Source: Pilasporangium apinafurcum
Lineage: Eukaryota > Oomycota > Peronosporomycetes > Pythiales > Pythiaceae
DNA length: 63,271 nucleotides
Reading direction: 5' to 3'
NCBI GenBank assembly: GCA_001600495.1
Contig: BCKE01000044.1
Span: 82,561 to 145,831 of the forward strand
Positions 33,437 to 45,500 of the stretch are shown here, piece after piece; position 1 is the first letter of the stretch, and the number at the start of each line of letters is the position of its first letter. The notes under the pieces were generated by a model. It worked only from the letters and a program-made list of their open reading frames with translations. It ran no database searches and was not told the DNA's origin. The position numbers were made by a program, and so were the translations under genes.

Positions 33437-33740
33437 TGAGCAGGTTCAAGTCCGAAGACCCCGAGCTCACGCTTTTTTTGCGCTTCTACGACTCACTTGA
33501 TTCTCGTTGCAAGTACTCTGGTCTTGCTCGATTGTTGAAAAGTTCTGTCGTCACGCGCATAATATTCAGCGAAGCGTTCACATCGCGATCCCAAAACGTC
33601 TTGCATTCACTGGATTCACAGTGCAAAACGAATCGAGATTCAATTGTGCCATCGGGAACGCCGTTGACCATTTGGTGGTGAATTGTCGAATGACATGCCA
33701 GTAAAAAAAATCCCCATACTGGTTGCAAAGATACACTTGC
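33436..33740 (-). pseudogene. Fanzor (eukaryotic TnpB-like) C-terminal relic, copy 2
   Basis: Minus-strand translation gives 'ACHSTIHHQMVNGVPDGT', 'ESRFVLHCESSECKTFWDRD' and 'VNASLNIMRV', then 'NNRARPEYLQRESSESRRSA'. This is the second half of the TnpB/Fanzor zinc finger, the RuvC-III motif with its catalytic Asp ('WDRDVNASLNI') and the C-terminal tail. The first zinc Cys pair is lost or out of frame ('ATSMG' in a shifted frame just upstream is the usual 'TS..C' site). No RuvC-I or N-terminal domain is seen further up, towards 34.0 kb, so the copy is 5' truncated. It lies between the ankyrin pseudogene and the malate dehydrogenase start, pointing away from the latter. The tail motif 'RPEYLQR' is shared with copy 3 ('RPFELQR'). 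Confidence 0.8.
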
Positions 33741-33971
33741 AATTGGTTATACTGAAAATAAGATTTCGAGGTAATTCGTTTGTCAGGTTTTCTAGTCAGT
33801 ATGACAGGTTTGGCCAGACGGACAAAATGGATAGTGAATCTCATACGTTTTCCGTACGGACGGACAGCTCGCGAAAATAAGATGAAAGGAATGCAAGGGA
33901 TACTGTTGTAGGAATGTTGCACGAATGTCGCACGAGCGTGTGCCAAACAGAGGATTTCTGGGGACAGGAGC

Positions 33972-33987
33972 TCATTTGGGAAATCGC
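33972..33987 (+). promoter_or_regulatory. Probable Inr+FPR core promoter of malate dehydrogenase
   Basis: TCATTTGGGAAATCGC resembles the initiator pair seen before the ENT and START genes and lies about 58 bases upstream of the ATG at 34030. Confidence 0.4.
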
Positions 33988-34029
33988 CGTCGATCCAAGA
34001 AGACAAATCGAAAAAAAGAGGAACAAAAG

Positions 34030-35031
34030 ATGTTGGCTCGTGTTGCTAGTTCTGCTGCTGTGATGGGTCGCGCCTTCAGCACCGCCGCTGGCGGCAAGAA
34101 GGTCGCTGTGTTGGGTGCCGCTGGTGGTATTGGCCAGCCGATGTCGCTCTTGCTCAAGGATTGCGACCACATCTCGCACTTGAGCCTCTTCGACGTGGTC
34201 AACACTCCAGGTGTCGCTGCCGATCTTGGTCACATCAACACCCGTGCCAAGGTCACGGGCCACACTGGCATGGACAACGCCCAAGAGGCGTTGAAGGGTT
34301 CCGACATCGTCGTCATCCCTGCTGGTGTCCCACGTAAGCCTGGCATGACCCGTGACGATTTGTTCAACACGAACGCCGGTATTGTCCAATCGCTCGCCGA
34401 GGCTGCTGCCAAGGCCTGCCCGGAAGCCATGATGTTGATCATCGCCAACCCTGTCAACTCGACGGTGCCAATTGTTGCGGAAACCTTCAAGAAGCACGGT
34501 GTGTACAACCCCAAGCGCCTCTTCGGTGTGACCACCTTGGATGTTGTGCGTGCCAACACCTTCGTCGCGGAAAACCAGGGATGGAACCCCCGTGATACCA
34601 ATGTGACCGTCATCGGTGGCCACGCTGGTACCACTATTCTTCCACTGCTTTCGCAAATCAAGGGTGCTAAGTTTTCGGATGAAGATATTGCGGCCTTGAC
34701 CCACCGTATCCAATTCGGCGGTGATGAAGTCGTGAAGGCTAAGGATGGTGCTGGCTCGGCCACCCTTTCCATGGCGTACGCTGGCGCTCGCTTCACTGTG
34801 CGTCTCTTGGATGCCATTGCTGGGGAAAAGAACGTCGTGGAATGCTCGTACACGCAAAACGACGTGACCAAGGTGCCATTCTTCTCGACCCCTGTGACCC
34901 TCGGACCTAACGGTGTGGAAGAAATCCATTCCTTTGGCAAGTTGTCGGCTGCTGAGCAGAAGAACTTTGATGAAATGATCGTTGACTTGGAAAAGCAGAT
35001 CAACAAGGGTATTGCTTTCGCCAACAAGTAA
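34030..35031 (+). CDS. MDH: Malate dehydrogenase, mitochondrial, NAD-dependent, 333 aa
   Basis: The targeting peptide [21 protein letters not shown] precedes the NAD-binding fold '[21 protein letters not shown]'. Substrate and catalytic motifs follow: '[19 protein letters not shown]' (mobile loop Arg), '[12 protein letters not shown]', '[12 protein letters not shown]' (Asp of the relay), '[16 protein letters not shown]' (catalytic His). Length is that of the mitochondrial/glyoxysomal class. It interconverts malate and oxaloacetate in the TCA cycle. I chose ATG 34030 because it starts the presequence; an in-frame ATG at 33925 would add 35 residues lacking targeting character and would overlap the probable promoter. 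Codon use is strongly biased, indicating high expression. Confidence 0.96.
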   Translation: MLARVASSAAVMGRAFSTAAGGKKVAVLGAAGGIGQPMSLLLKDCDHISHLSLFDVVNTPGVAADLGHINTRAKVTGHTGMDNAQEALKGSDIVVIPAGVPRKPGMTRDDLFNTNAGIVQSLAEAAAKACPEAMMLIIANPVNSTVPIVAETFKKHGVYNPKRLFGVTTLDVVRANTFVAENQGWNPRDTNVTVIGGHAGTTILPLLSQIKGAKFSDEDIAALTHRIQFGGDEVVKAKDGAGSATLSMAYAGARFTVRLLDAIAGEKNVVECSYTQNDVTKVPFFSTPVTLGPNGVEEIHSFGKLSAAEQKNFDEMIVDLEKQINKGIAFANK

Positions 35032-35647
35032 ATGTGTTCGACAGGATCAAGGAAACCAGTCGACAGTGTAGACCTCGAAGAGAGTGTCAATCAGAAAGGA
35101 GCACAAGTTATCCAGGGAACTAATGCTGAGGATGCATTTCGTTTAGGCATTTTGTAGTTCTTCATTTGCTGGCCATTTAAACCAATGAAAAATAATATTA
35201 GCAAAATCACAGAATACCAAGCAGCCTTCAATTTTATTCCATCCATTCGTTAGTACGTAGCTCCTCCATCTTTGTCAACAATGCACAAACACAACATTTT
35301 CTCTAAAAACCGTATGGTGCGAATTTACTTGAAACTTCAAGCATACTGAAATTGCTCAAATTATAGACCTACACATTAGTATACTGGTACATAACCACTA
35401 TAATGCAGTACTTATCCTAAATAAAGGCCTGTAAACACAAGTATTATAGCCACCTGAATAGAAGCGTTGTCTCAATAGAAGATCTTTAAATTAGGCTATC
35501 TGGTAGTCAATTTTGAAGGCAAAGCCCGCCAAAAACTGATTGACAGTCAGTTTCCCTTTGGCGCCAACAGAAATTTGAACGCGAACAACTGCACGTTCAG
35601 AGAGAAGGAGAAAGCATCGTCCTCTTTCCCTGTGTTGCATACGTATA
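35032..35647. other. Intergenic stretch, no gene seen
   Basis: About 615 bp, AT-rich, between malate dehydrogenase and the WD40 gene, same strand. No repeat or RNA gene recognised. Confidence 0.5.
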
Positions 35648-38600
35648 ATGACGTCTTTTACTCATGCTAACTGCACAAGAACCGCAATAGACAACACAGC
35701 AACCGTCGCGGCGACGCCAGTGCGCACAAGCGATATGTCCAATGCAGCGTTTGCGACGCCATCGTTCCTCTCACCGGACCCTGTCGGACTGACTTCAGAT
35801 AAACCAGCGCTGTTGAAGCAGCAACAAGCGCAAACACTCAGTGGCGGCGAACGGAAGAAGAAGAAAAAAACGCAAAAGCGCAAATTGGATGGAGAGTTGC
35901 TGTTGGCCAGTTCAACTGCAAAAGGGGAAGAGAATGACTGCAAGTTGGATGGAGAAACGGCGATAAAGTATGTGAAAAAACAGAAAACTCGCGTGAAGAG
36001 TGGAAATACATTGACTGATATTTCAAATCAAATAAATGGAACGACACCATCGCATGAGCAAAGCAGGAAGCAGCGCGGTTCATCAACACCACATGTTCCC
36101 ACACGGAAGCTGCTGTTTTCACCCACAGTCGTCAAAGAAGCGCGCGTCATCAAACGTCAAGATCAAGCAAAGGAGAAATCCCAAAAGTCCCAGCGATCGT
36201 TATCATCCTCATCCTCTTCCTCCTCTTCTTCTGAATCGGAATCTATCTCCTCAGCTTCAAGTGATGAATGTGAAGTTTCGTTCGATGCTGTTACAATCGG
36301 GAATGCACGTATCATTCGTGAATCCTTTTCGCCCATCTCGATGGCCAGCACCTCGTCATCAATGAGCTCGATACAGCCAGCAGGTCTTGAATACCGGTTC
36401 TCTGTCAGTTCTACGGTTTGCTCCGCCGCGATTGCTCCAAGTGGTAAATTCCTTGTCGTCGGATTCTACAACGGCACGGTAAGAACTCGCTCTACCCTTG
36501 TTCTCCATCGAGACGCGAAAAGATAATTTGGATGCTCATCTTACGTTCCTGTAGATCTACTTGTATCCTCTCACCAAAGATGCCCTGCGTTTCCGTCGTG
36601 GTGTACTGCTAGATCACATCACAGCTCGAGGCATGTATACACAACTGATGGTACGAGTCGCAATCCCAGATGATGGCAAGTTCATTTTTGCTGGTGTTTA
36701 CCGCGGATCGACAGACATTCGCGCTTATGAAGTCGATAGTATCAAATTCCCGTCATCACTCACAGCAGGTAGCAGTGCCAGTAAGAGGCTGTTTGATGGT
36801 AATAACAGTGAACGTGACAATAGTGACGATGATGATGACGACGACTCCGGACTCCCTACCGCTCAAGCGATTGCACACACGTATTCTGACGCCAAACTCA
36901 AAGGCTTTGGTGCTGTGAAGAGTGTGTTCCGTTCAGCAACAAATAAAACCGAATATCATTTACTCTGCGGTTTAGGTATCAAGAACATTCATTTATGGCG
37001 ATTCTTTCAGCTCCCAAATGCCAATGAATGGCGTTGGGAGTGCATTTTCGATAAACAAACCAACGGGATCTCACTGGAATTCATTGGGTTTCATCGCACA
37101 ATCCCAAACCAAATCATTTCGAAATCGGAGCACCAGAACATTCGCATTTGGACTCTGGAAGAAGAAATCCCAGAAGGTGATTCCATGCTTCGTTCAGTGA
37201 CTATGCAAAAGAAATCCCATGTTGATGTGAAACAGACTGTGGATACGTCGGTAGTTTACAGTGACTATGCATATGGTGGAGGAGAGACCCTGGCTGTTGT
37301 TGATCTTCGAGATTCGAGTCGATTGGAGCTGGGATTGCCTCTTTCAGCGAAAGAACAGGATGCACAACTTGAAGCTGCCAACTCCCAGAAGATGCATACG
37401 CGAATGCTTCCTTCTTTTCGTGGTCGGTCGAGTCGACGTCGCGGTGGTAGTAGTAGTAATATTGACGACCTTGGTGGAATGCGCCTTATGCGTACAGTCA
37501 GTCAAGTAGCTGGTCGTGATGACTCCCCGTTCATAGTCGGCATGTGTACAGATGGCAGTGTTTTTCTGCATAACCCGCAGCCAGAAATGGGTTTGGATAC
37601 TCCGTTGGAATACATCGAAGGATACGAGCAATTTTTTCAGGATCCGTCTCTGAGTTTCCAGGCACAATTCTCCGATCTTACACGTGTGAATACAAGTGGT
37701 CTGCTGTCAGTACAACCACTACCAGAGAATGAGAAAGAAGATTGGGTGATCATAGCTGCAAATCAAGATGAACTACTAGTGCGAAGTCTTAAAGCCTTTT
37801 TGTGCCGTAATCAGCAAAAAAAAGAGTATGTCGCTGTACGAAACGGTTTACGCCGTGTTATGCGCGATCTTGGCGCACATAGTAGCTCTTCGTCGTCGGA
37901 CAACTCTGGCAGTAGTGCAGATGAAAATGAGAATTCCGAAGATGAGTCCCGTGCTAAGGCTGACAAGAAGTCAATTAAGAAAGAGAGTACGTCCAGAAGT
38001 GCGACTAAGAAGCTCAAGTCGTCAAATAACTCTACAGGACAATCAAAGACAGCGGGAGTGAAGCAAGAGCGTGCAAAGACCAAAGCAAGCAAACCCAGTG
38101 GAATTTCTGCTGGGAAATATAATGGAAAGGTATCTATGGGTACAGAAAAACTTTCAGCTGGTGGAAAAGACGGAACACATATATCGAATGAAAAAATGGA
38201 TACAGTAACAGTCGCAGCGGTAGGGGGAGTGACCACTCCCAAACGTCGCACAGGTTCCAACACAGGTGCGGTTACGCTAGCAGGTGCAAATGTGCCATCT
38301 CCGGTCGTTTCCTTATCTTCTCTTTCTTCGGGCTCGTCGAATCCAAACACTCCGGAACAAGCTGCTTCATTGACAATGCGACAAAAGCAAATAATTGCGT
38401 TGAAAGAATTGGAGTGGACTCCTCAAGCGAAAGGCTCTGCAGTATCCGTCGCTGAATCTGCTCTTTTGAAAGTGAGCACCGGGAAGGAAAATGAATACTG
38501 TAACACCCCAGGTGCTGCCTTTCCACTCGGTATCCCAGCAACATCAGTTTATAATGGCAAGTCAAAATCAGAAGATATTAATCGTGTCAATGGTAAAACC

Positions 38601-39584
38601 AGGAGTAAAAAGGAGAAGCAGAAGCCACGGATGAAAGCTCAAGCTCTATTCGTGAATAGTGAACATCGGTGTGACGAAAGCAGCCATGTCATTGTATCCG
38701 TTAATCAAACAGACCAAGTAACTGAATCTGCTGTTGAAGTCAAGTCTCTTGTGAAGAATGGATCAAAGAAGGTGAAGCAATCAAAGAGATCAGATTTCGA
38801 ACCATTTGAACCGATCATATCTTCAAACATCGATCTTGAAACTCCGAAGAACGACCAAAACCAAGTTGAAGTTGTCGATCAGGAGTTGCCAGATACTGCT
38901 ACTGAGGATGGGACGATGGTAGAATGCGAGGAGGAAGATGAAGAAATGGATGAACTCGAGGAACTCGAGGAACTCGAAAAACAAGAGCCACAATGGCTCT
39001 TAAGCGATAAGAGTACCCTCCTAATGGCATCTATGTTCCAGTATCTGCCACAAGAAAGCAATACACTTGATGTTGTCGAGCATGAAGAGCCACTTCAAGC
39101 TGACCACCTGATATCCAATGAGCAAGCCAACTTGCTGATGCAATTTTCGCAACAAAACGAACGTTTAAAAATGAACTATCTGCTGGAGAAGGAGCGTATT
39201 TACAAGCAGCATGATTGTTCTTGTGGTTCGGCCCATCTATCCAGAAAGAAGTCCGCCACATCTATCAATACCACGCCGTGTGGAGCATCTAAAATGAACT
39301 GGAGAAAGTCGCTATCGAACACTTTCCTGAAGCGAAAACAGCTCAAACGACGGCAGAAAAAGCAAATCGCAGCAAAGCTTCGCCAACTGCAGGCCAACTA
39401 CCACTCCCAGATCAACGATTTGGTGGCAATGCAACGATTACAAGCCAATGCAGTACATGCGCGGCAACAGTTCGATCATTTCTATCGACAATTTCGTCAA
39501 CCCGAAGAAGCCGCATTAATAACTCTACCTCACCAAACTCCCCAGCAACTGTCTATTAGCTTTCCATACCCGAATCTGTTGTAA
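35648..39584 (+). CDS. Large WD40-containing protein with disordered basic/acidic regions, two exons, 1286 aa
   Basis: Exons 35648-36478 and 36555-39584 join in frame (GTAAGA..GTAG, 76-bp intron). The N-terminal ~240 residues are basic and Ser-rich with a poly-Lys patch ('ERKKKKKTQKRK'), probably nuclear. WD40-like blades follow at residues ~255-560: 'SSTVCSAAIAPSGKFLVVGFYNGTIYLYPL', 'MVRVAIPDDGKFIFAGVYRGSTDIRAYEV', 'YHLLCGLGIKNIHLWRF', 'IGFHRTIPNQIISKSEHQNIRIWTL', 'ETLAVVDLRD', 'FIVGMCTDGSVFLHNP'. The remainder is low complexity (Ser, Lys, Glu) with an acidic Glu-rich run and a C-terminal coiled coil ('KRKQLKRRQKKQIAAKLRQLQ'). I do not recognise an orthologue; a chromatin or RNA scaffold is only a guess. 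Confidence 0.75.
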
Positions 39585-39652
39585 GTACGGTGCACAATAC
39601 ATACTACTTATATATGTCTATCGCTGTGTGTTCCATGTACGATTGGCTCTAT

Positions 39653-42168
39653 CTAATCGTTCTCCTCCAGCGGCGTTGTCTCCTCCTCATCATCTTTCGT
39701 CATCAACTGGGAACAAACTTCCATCAAGTCAGGTTGCTTTAATTCCTGAAAGCGTAGCGACAGCATATCAATCGCAGTTAAGACGTCGTTTGATCCGTTT
39801 GTCTCGTCCATGACTGGCATTTTTGGATACCGTTGACTAAAATGCGTCAAGATGAGATGTTTGACTCGAGCTTTCTGCCCGACCGCGATCGCTTCGGACG
39901 TCGTGCAGTGGTCTTTTTGCTTCGCTTCTTGTGCCAAGCTATCTTCAAATGTAGCTTCATGCACCATCAGGAATGCATCCGATGCTTTCGCTGCAAATTG
40001 ATCGCTCGGTCGGCAATCTCCAGAGAACGCTATTTTGAACGACTCGTTGAATGTCATCACCAGCGCATACGACAGAAACGCATGCTTTACTGGAACACAC
40101 TCAAATTGCGTAATGCCAAATGTTTCCTTCAACCATAGTCGTGTGGGTTTTGAGGTGGCAATTACCTCTTGGAACCTGTCATCAAGGTCGTTGAACCAAT
40201 AGTTGTCTACAAACATGTATTTCCCCATAATCGTCGGATCAAGCGCGGCGTACTCTTTCAACCAAAACTCGACGGGTGTGGGTGCAATAATCAAAACTGG
40301 CTCAGTTCCTTCCTCGAGCGAACGTTCGCTGAGCATGCGCAACATGCCGAGGTGATGGTCAGCGTGATTGTGAGAAATCCAGATGCACTTGAGCTTGTTG
40401 ACCAGTTCTTGCAGGCGACTGGTATCGTTGTCAGCGTAGCGATACAACTGTCCGAAGGAGCCTTCCCCACAGTCCAGCATCATCCCATTCCATTCGGTGC
40501 CGTCTGCTGACTCCATCAATTCCAAATACATGCCCGTCACGTTGCGATATTTGGATGGAATCGCACACCCAGTACCGAGAAACGTGATTCGTCCATTAAC
40601 AGGCAAAGACTTGGATGAATCAGTTCTATCAGTGCTCGACGAGTTCGTATTAGTGTGTTTTATTTGAAGCGTCTCTTTCACGGCCGCAGTAGTAGTTTGG
40701 ATATCATCATAGTCAATGCGTGCCCAGCAAGCAGAAGCATCAAAACCCTGACGACTCGTCGGTGCGATTATATACTTAAGCATACTCTCACCCAAAATGA
40801 TGGATTTATTCGGTGATAAGTCCATCTCCAGTTTCCTCGAAAACGGAGTTTCACTGTCGCGTAGTTCTGTGCGTTTATTCGATGGAAATGCGTGTGGAAA
40901 GACGTCATAGAGCTGCGCTTGAAGCTTCGCTGACGCTCGGTAGACTGTTTTCTGCGCGACACCATTGGCATGTAACGCAACATGATCCACGTTGTCGCCA
41001 AAGCGCTGCACCCATTCGATGTATTTCGGATGGCTCAACACCTGTGGACCGCCCAAGTGATAGATCACTTGAAGCTGAATTTCTGGCTCAGTTTGAGCGG
41101 AAGAAGTATTCGACAAGCTGCTGCGTTGATAGCGACGGAAGCCTTCTGATTGTACGAGTTCATTAACATACGTCACAGAAGGGCAGGTGATAATAGCACA
41201 GCCAGATCCTGGCAAAGATGGTGAGACGCATTCGCTGGAAGTGACGACTCGTCCATCGGGAAGCGTCACATTTTTACCCTGATGCAACTGACCAAAGAGT
41301 TTTCCCTTGGGCACACCAAGTGCGATGGCTTTCTCGACGAGAAACTTGCCTCGCTGTGTGGGAGTTTCCACGATGTAACTCACACAGTCGTTCACATACG
41401 ACTCGTCAGCTGCTGCCGAATCAAAAACTGTCAAGGATTCTGAAGATGCACCAGTATGCAATTTCCGCTTGGCACCAGTTTTATGCTTAGTCACCACCAC
41501 CGGAAATACGCTGATCTCGGCGTCAGAATAGCACGGTGAACCTGTTTTGGTGTCGCTTCTCGGCAAATCCGTAGCTTTAAGAGCAAACTGTGGGCTATCA
41601 TAATCGCATCAAATGGACGATACTGGTCAATATAGAGATCCAAATCGCGATTGCGCACATGACCATGCATATTCAAGTTGCTCACCGATATAGGAAATGG
41701 CGAGTTGCATGAAGATAGCGCCCCGTTCCCTCTGGTCCATATACTGTCAAGGAATCTTTTCCCGTGTCCGATACTGTCAAGATCATTCCTACACATATAG
41801 AAATCCGAAGCTATAATTTTCAATGATGCAAAGCCAATACCAGACGTTTGTGTTGATTGTCACCTTACCAGGCAAACCGCCGACAGTGTGTGTGCGCAAC
41901 TCCGTCAGGAAAACATTCTTCAGTTTTGCCAGCCGCACATGGTGTTCCATGCACATACGCTGCGTGCCGTCGCCCACATTAAACAGAAATCTGTTTATAC
42001 ACGTACACACACATAAGCCAACCACAAAGGTCAGCACTTCCAATATAAAATGTACCCAATAATATGCATTAATGTTGCATTTGCCTACCGCTGGGTTTCT
42101 GTGGACAGCAGCAAAGATGGTGCCATTTCCATGGAATGGACACTCAGGATCTGCATTTGCACCACCAT
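39653..42168 (-). CDS. ELAC2: Long-form RNase Z (ELAC2 type), tRNA 3' endonuclease, four exons, 748 aa
   Basis: Exons 42089-42168, 41869-41990, 41686-41788 and 39653-41594 join in frame. The N-terminal half carries the long-form pattern 'LLLSTETQRFLFNVGDGTQR', 'EHHVRLAKLKNVFLTELRTH' and 'VGGLPGMILTVSDTGKDSLT', 'RYLHATRHFLYR'. The C-terminal half has the active metallo-beta-lactamase site: 'FLGTGCAIPSKYRN', 'LLDCGEG'-like 'MMLDCGEGSFGQ', the zinc motif HNHADHH, 'FSGDCRPSD' and 'VHEATFED', then 'TTSEAIAVGQKA' and 'LILTHFSQRYP'. The enzyme removes 3' trailers from pre-tRNA in nucleus and mitochondria. No strong targeting peptide is visible from ATG 42168, so the start might lie further upstream. 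The 3' end lies 68 bp from the WD40 gene's stop (convergent). Confidence 0.93.
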
Positions 42169-42519
42169 CTTTTACTTTCGCACTAGTTGTTGCTATTCAC
42201 TCTCAATAAATAGCCGAAGAAAAGGGCCGCAAGAGCGATGGGAGCTGGAAGCCGAATGTTCACCACCAAGTTTCCAAGTCTGATGGTCAAAAGTGCAGTT
42301 CCTTGTTTGACAATATTATACTGTTAAAGACATAATAATATTAAAAGCAGTAAATCTAATCAGGAGATAGCTTCACTCTTCCAAAACCTTCGGCGTATAG
42401 CTAATCGAGAACAAATGGCTACATCTTGATCATTTAGTGCAGAACTCTTCGAAACCATCTTTCATTCCTTGCCTTCGCTCTCTGTCATACTTGTACACAA
42501 GCTCGACGTGTCTATTTCT
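42169..42519. other. Spacer between two minus-strand genes
   Basis: About 350 bp holding the RNase Z promoter and the 3' end of the DUF1769/DUF547 gene. Nothing else recognised. Confidence 0.5.
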
Positions 42520-45500
42520 TTACGATGAGCTCTTATCACCATCGCCATCCCTCTCAAGTGATGCTTTATGCACAGACTCGTGGAAGTGGTAGTCGTACTT
42601 GGTGTACTTGTACTTGGTAATCAACGTCTCCTGCCGTTCCCAGACGTACTCCAGCAACTGCCGTTTCTGCCCACGCAAATATTTCATCACCCAGCACAAA
42701 GTTGCGGCCGGCGAAGGACCCTTCGATGGTGGCGATAACTCTGAAAAGTCCTCCCGGTACCAATCGCAATTCTTTGGGAGGTACACGATACGACTCTCGC
42801 GATCGTAACTGACGGATAAGCCCACGGTTTCCTGCACAGCGCGATCCAACTGAGCGTTTATGCTGTCAGTGTCGTAGATCATCACAGCATCCCAGCAGGA
42901 TTTAGTCAAGCAATTCAACGCGAAGTTCAAACGTACGTCTTTGTGTGTCAACCGATATAGTTGCCGCTCATCTGAAGGTTGCCATTTTGGGATCACGAGC
43001 TTGGCGATTACATGTCGAAGAGAAGCCATGGGGGCTCGGATAATGCAATGCTCGATTTCTGCTAGTGAAAATACTATCCCACCTATGTTGTAGCAGATAC
43101 CGTTGAAGAATTTACTCCATTGAGTCTTAGAACGCGGAAGAAAGCCAAGCACACGCGCATGAAGCAACATCAAATGGTAGAGATTCAAGAAAAACACTTT
43201 GCGCTCATCCTCATTGTACTGTAGCGATCTAATGCAGAGCCATTTTAGTGTCTCGACATCCTCCATAAAGCCGAATAATTCTTTGATGGAATTTGCTTCC
43301 AGGCAAATTGATTGAATGTGGAGAACGCGATGCAAATACTTCGCCACTAATTGATTTGGCGATTGTTGGTTTTGCTGTTCCATGTGTGAAGATAATAATG
43401 ACGAACATCTAGTATGTAGGAATGAGTTGCAACGATCGTTTAGTATGAACCGCTTTCGAGAAGTACCACTGGAAAACGCGTCCATGGTGACATGTTGACT
43501 GACATTGAGGATTGGTTGTGCCAGAACAGGCACTTGATTGTCCTTTAAAGCTGCGTGAATCGATCGTCTGATGGCCACAAGCCATCGATCTCGCTCTTCG
43601 CGCGTGCTGAAGGCAACATGATGACATTTCTCTAGAGCCACCAGCTGCAGCCAAAACAGTTCCGAATGAGGATATCGATCGTCTTCGCACTCGGAAAATC
43701 TACCACGCTCACTTACATCTGCATCACCAAAGCCTTTTTCCACTTGGAGAACGTTTGCCATGGAAATCGTGAAGAGCGGTGACGATTTCATCATGCGGAA
43801 GAACCGCAGCACACGATGGTATTTATCCATCGTGATCCATTCGTTTCGCCAGTGCGTCGGCGTGATCGTACGTACCACCTGACTGGACGCATGTGGATCT
43901 GTGTTAGTCACTCCTGAGCAGTCTTGGCGTGTGTCTTCATTATAATGGAATGACGAATTACCAAGGCAATCAGAAGACGAGCGACTGCGGAAGGATGGCG
44001 AAAGGAATTTCCATTCGCCTCGTAACGATGTCGCTTTAATTTGCAATAGCTCGAGTAATGCACTCTGTGCTGTGATTAATTGCCTCGCATGAATGCTACA
44101 GGGCAGATTATTCGCGCTGTAACTACTAAGACGTCTTAACTCCTGCTCGACGAAACGGCGCTCTTCTTCAATCTTGATCGACTTATCCCATTCCGAACGG
44201 ATCGATATACATTCTTCCAGTGGCTTCGTACGGTGGTTGAATGGAAAGCGCTTGGTGCTACTGCTTGATCGTCGTCGTTTGCCCAGTTCATGTTGGATGA
44301 CGACAAGCGGCGCGAAGACAACGAATGCAGTATGGAGTACCATATACTCAGCCTTTAAAACTCGCTTTGAACTCTTGCTGTCTCCACCAGCATCCTCTGC
44401 TTCATCACCGATAGGGCAATCAAATTCGCGAACCATAAGCACATACCCCACGCGTCTTTCGTGATGAAAGTTAGTGCTGCATAGATACTCAAACCACACA
44501 GAGATCGAGAACTCATATCGCCTGAGCTCTGTGTTAAGCGCTTTCAGTTGTGAAATCGTCGCTTCATCGTGAATACTACAGCTACTATCCTCATTTTCGC
44601 CATAGCTGTCCGCCACGCTATAGATATCCAACTGATGCTGAAGTTTATGACTCAGCTCAAAGCAAAACATATATTTCTTTGAGCTGAGCGAGTGAAATAT
44701 TTTCTTGGTGTCTCGCTCATCGCTATTCCTTGTAGAGTTTCCTTCTGCCCTTGCACCGTCTTTGAGGCTGTACGCGACGATGCGTAGTGGCATATCATCC
44801 CAGAACGAACTCAGGCCGATGTTTTTCATTCCCGGCACGTTCTGCAGTTTCCAGGTCGTAAAATCAATGAAATAACTATGGAAGTGAAATGAATACGTGT
44901 CCATCGTATTGTACGCATAGAATGCGTCACCTGACTTTCGTCGTGTCAGCGAATCCATCTGTGGTTCTCCAAAGTCAAGCATCCCCAGCGTTGGCGGTTC
45001 TTGACCTTGTGGTGTACACACAAACTGATCCACTGCCGTGTACAAAGGGAAGCAGATATGTGGCAGCTCTTCATCTTCTTGTGTGGCAACATCATCTGGA
45101 TACATAAGGCCAAAGCCATAATGCAATCCACGCACCAGAGACTGCAGCACACCTAGGATGATTTTTGCAAAGCCACCAGTGAAGAAGCCCAAGTTCATCG
45201 GTCGTGACACTTCCCCACCAATGTATAGTATCCCAGCGGGCGGTTTCTTGAACCGCACCTGCATTTGCACCCAAAACAATCGCCGCTTTCCAGAAAATAA
45301 ATGTGCATATGCACCACCGCCGTCCATACCCTTGAGAAGAAATAGCAGTTTCCCTTGCACAAATTCATTCTCAAATTCGTATGGCATTTCTGAATTGGGC
45401 TCAACTATCATTATCTCGGAGTTAGCATGACTATTACCAGTATCTCGTGTTATGGGAGAGCCACTGGCATCTATGCCAAGATCAGTTATACGCAGCGTTG

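Noticed and set aside
33440-33456. GGTTCAAGTCC, a perfect-looking tRNA B box
   Set aside because: The flanking bases do not form a T-arm stem beyond two pairs, and no acceptor, D or anticodon arms fit. It lies in the 3' flank of the Fanzor relic.
33841-34929. 362-codon open frame antisense to malate dehydrogenase
   Set aside because: Shadow of a strongly codon-biased gene; no family resemblance.
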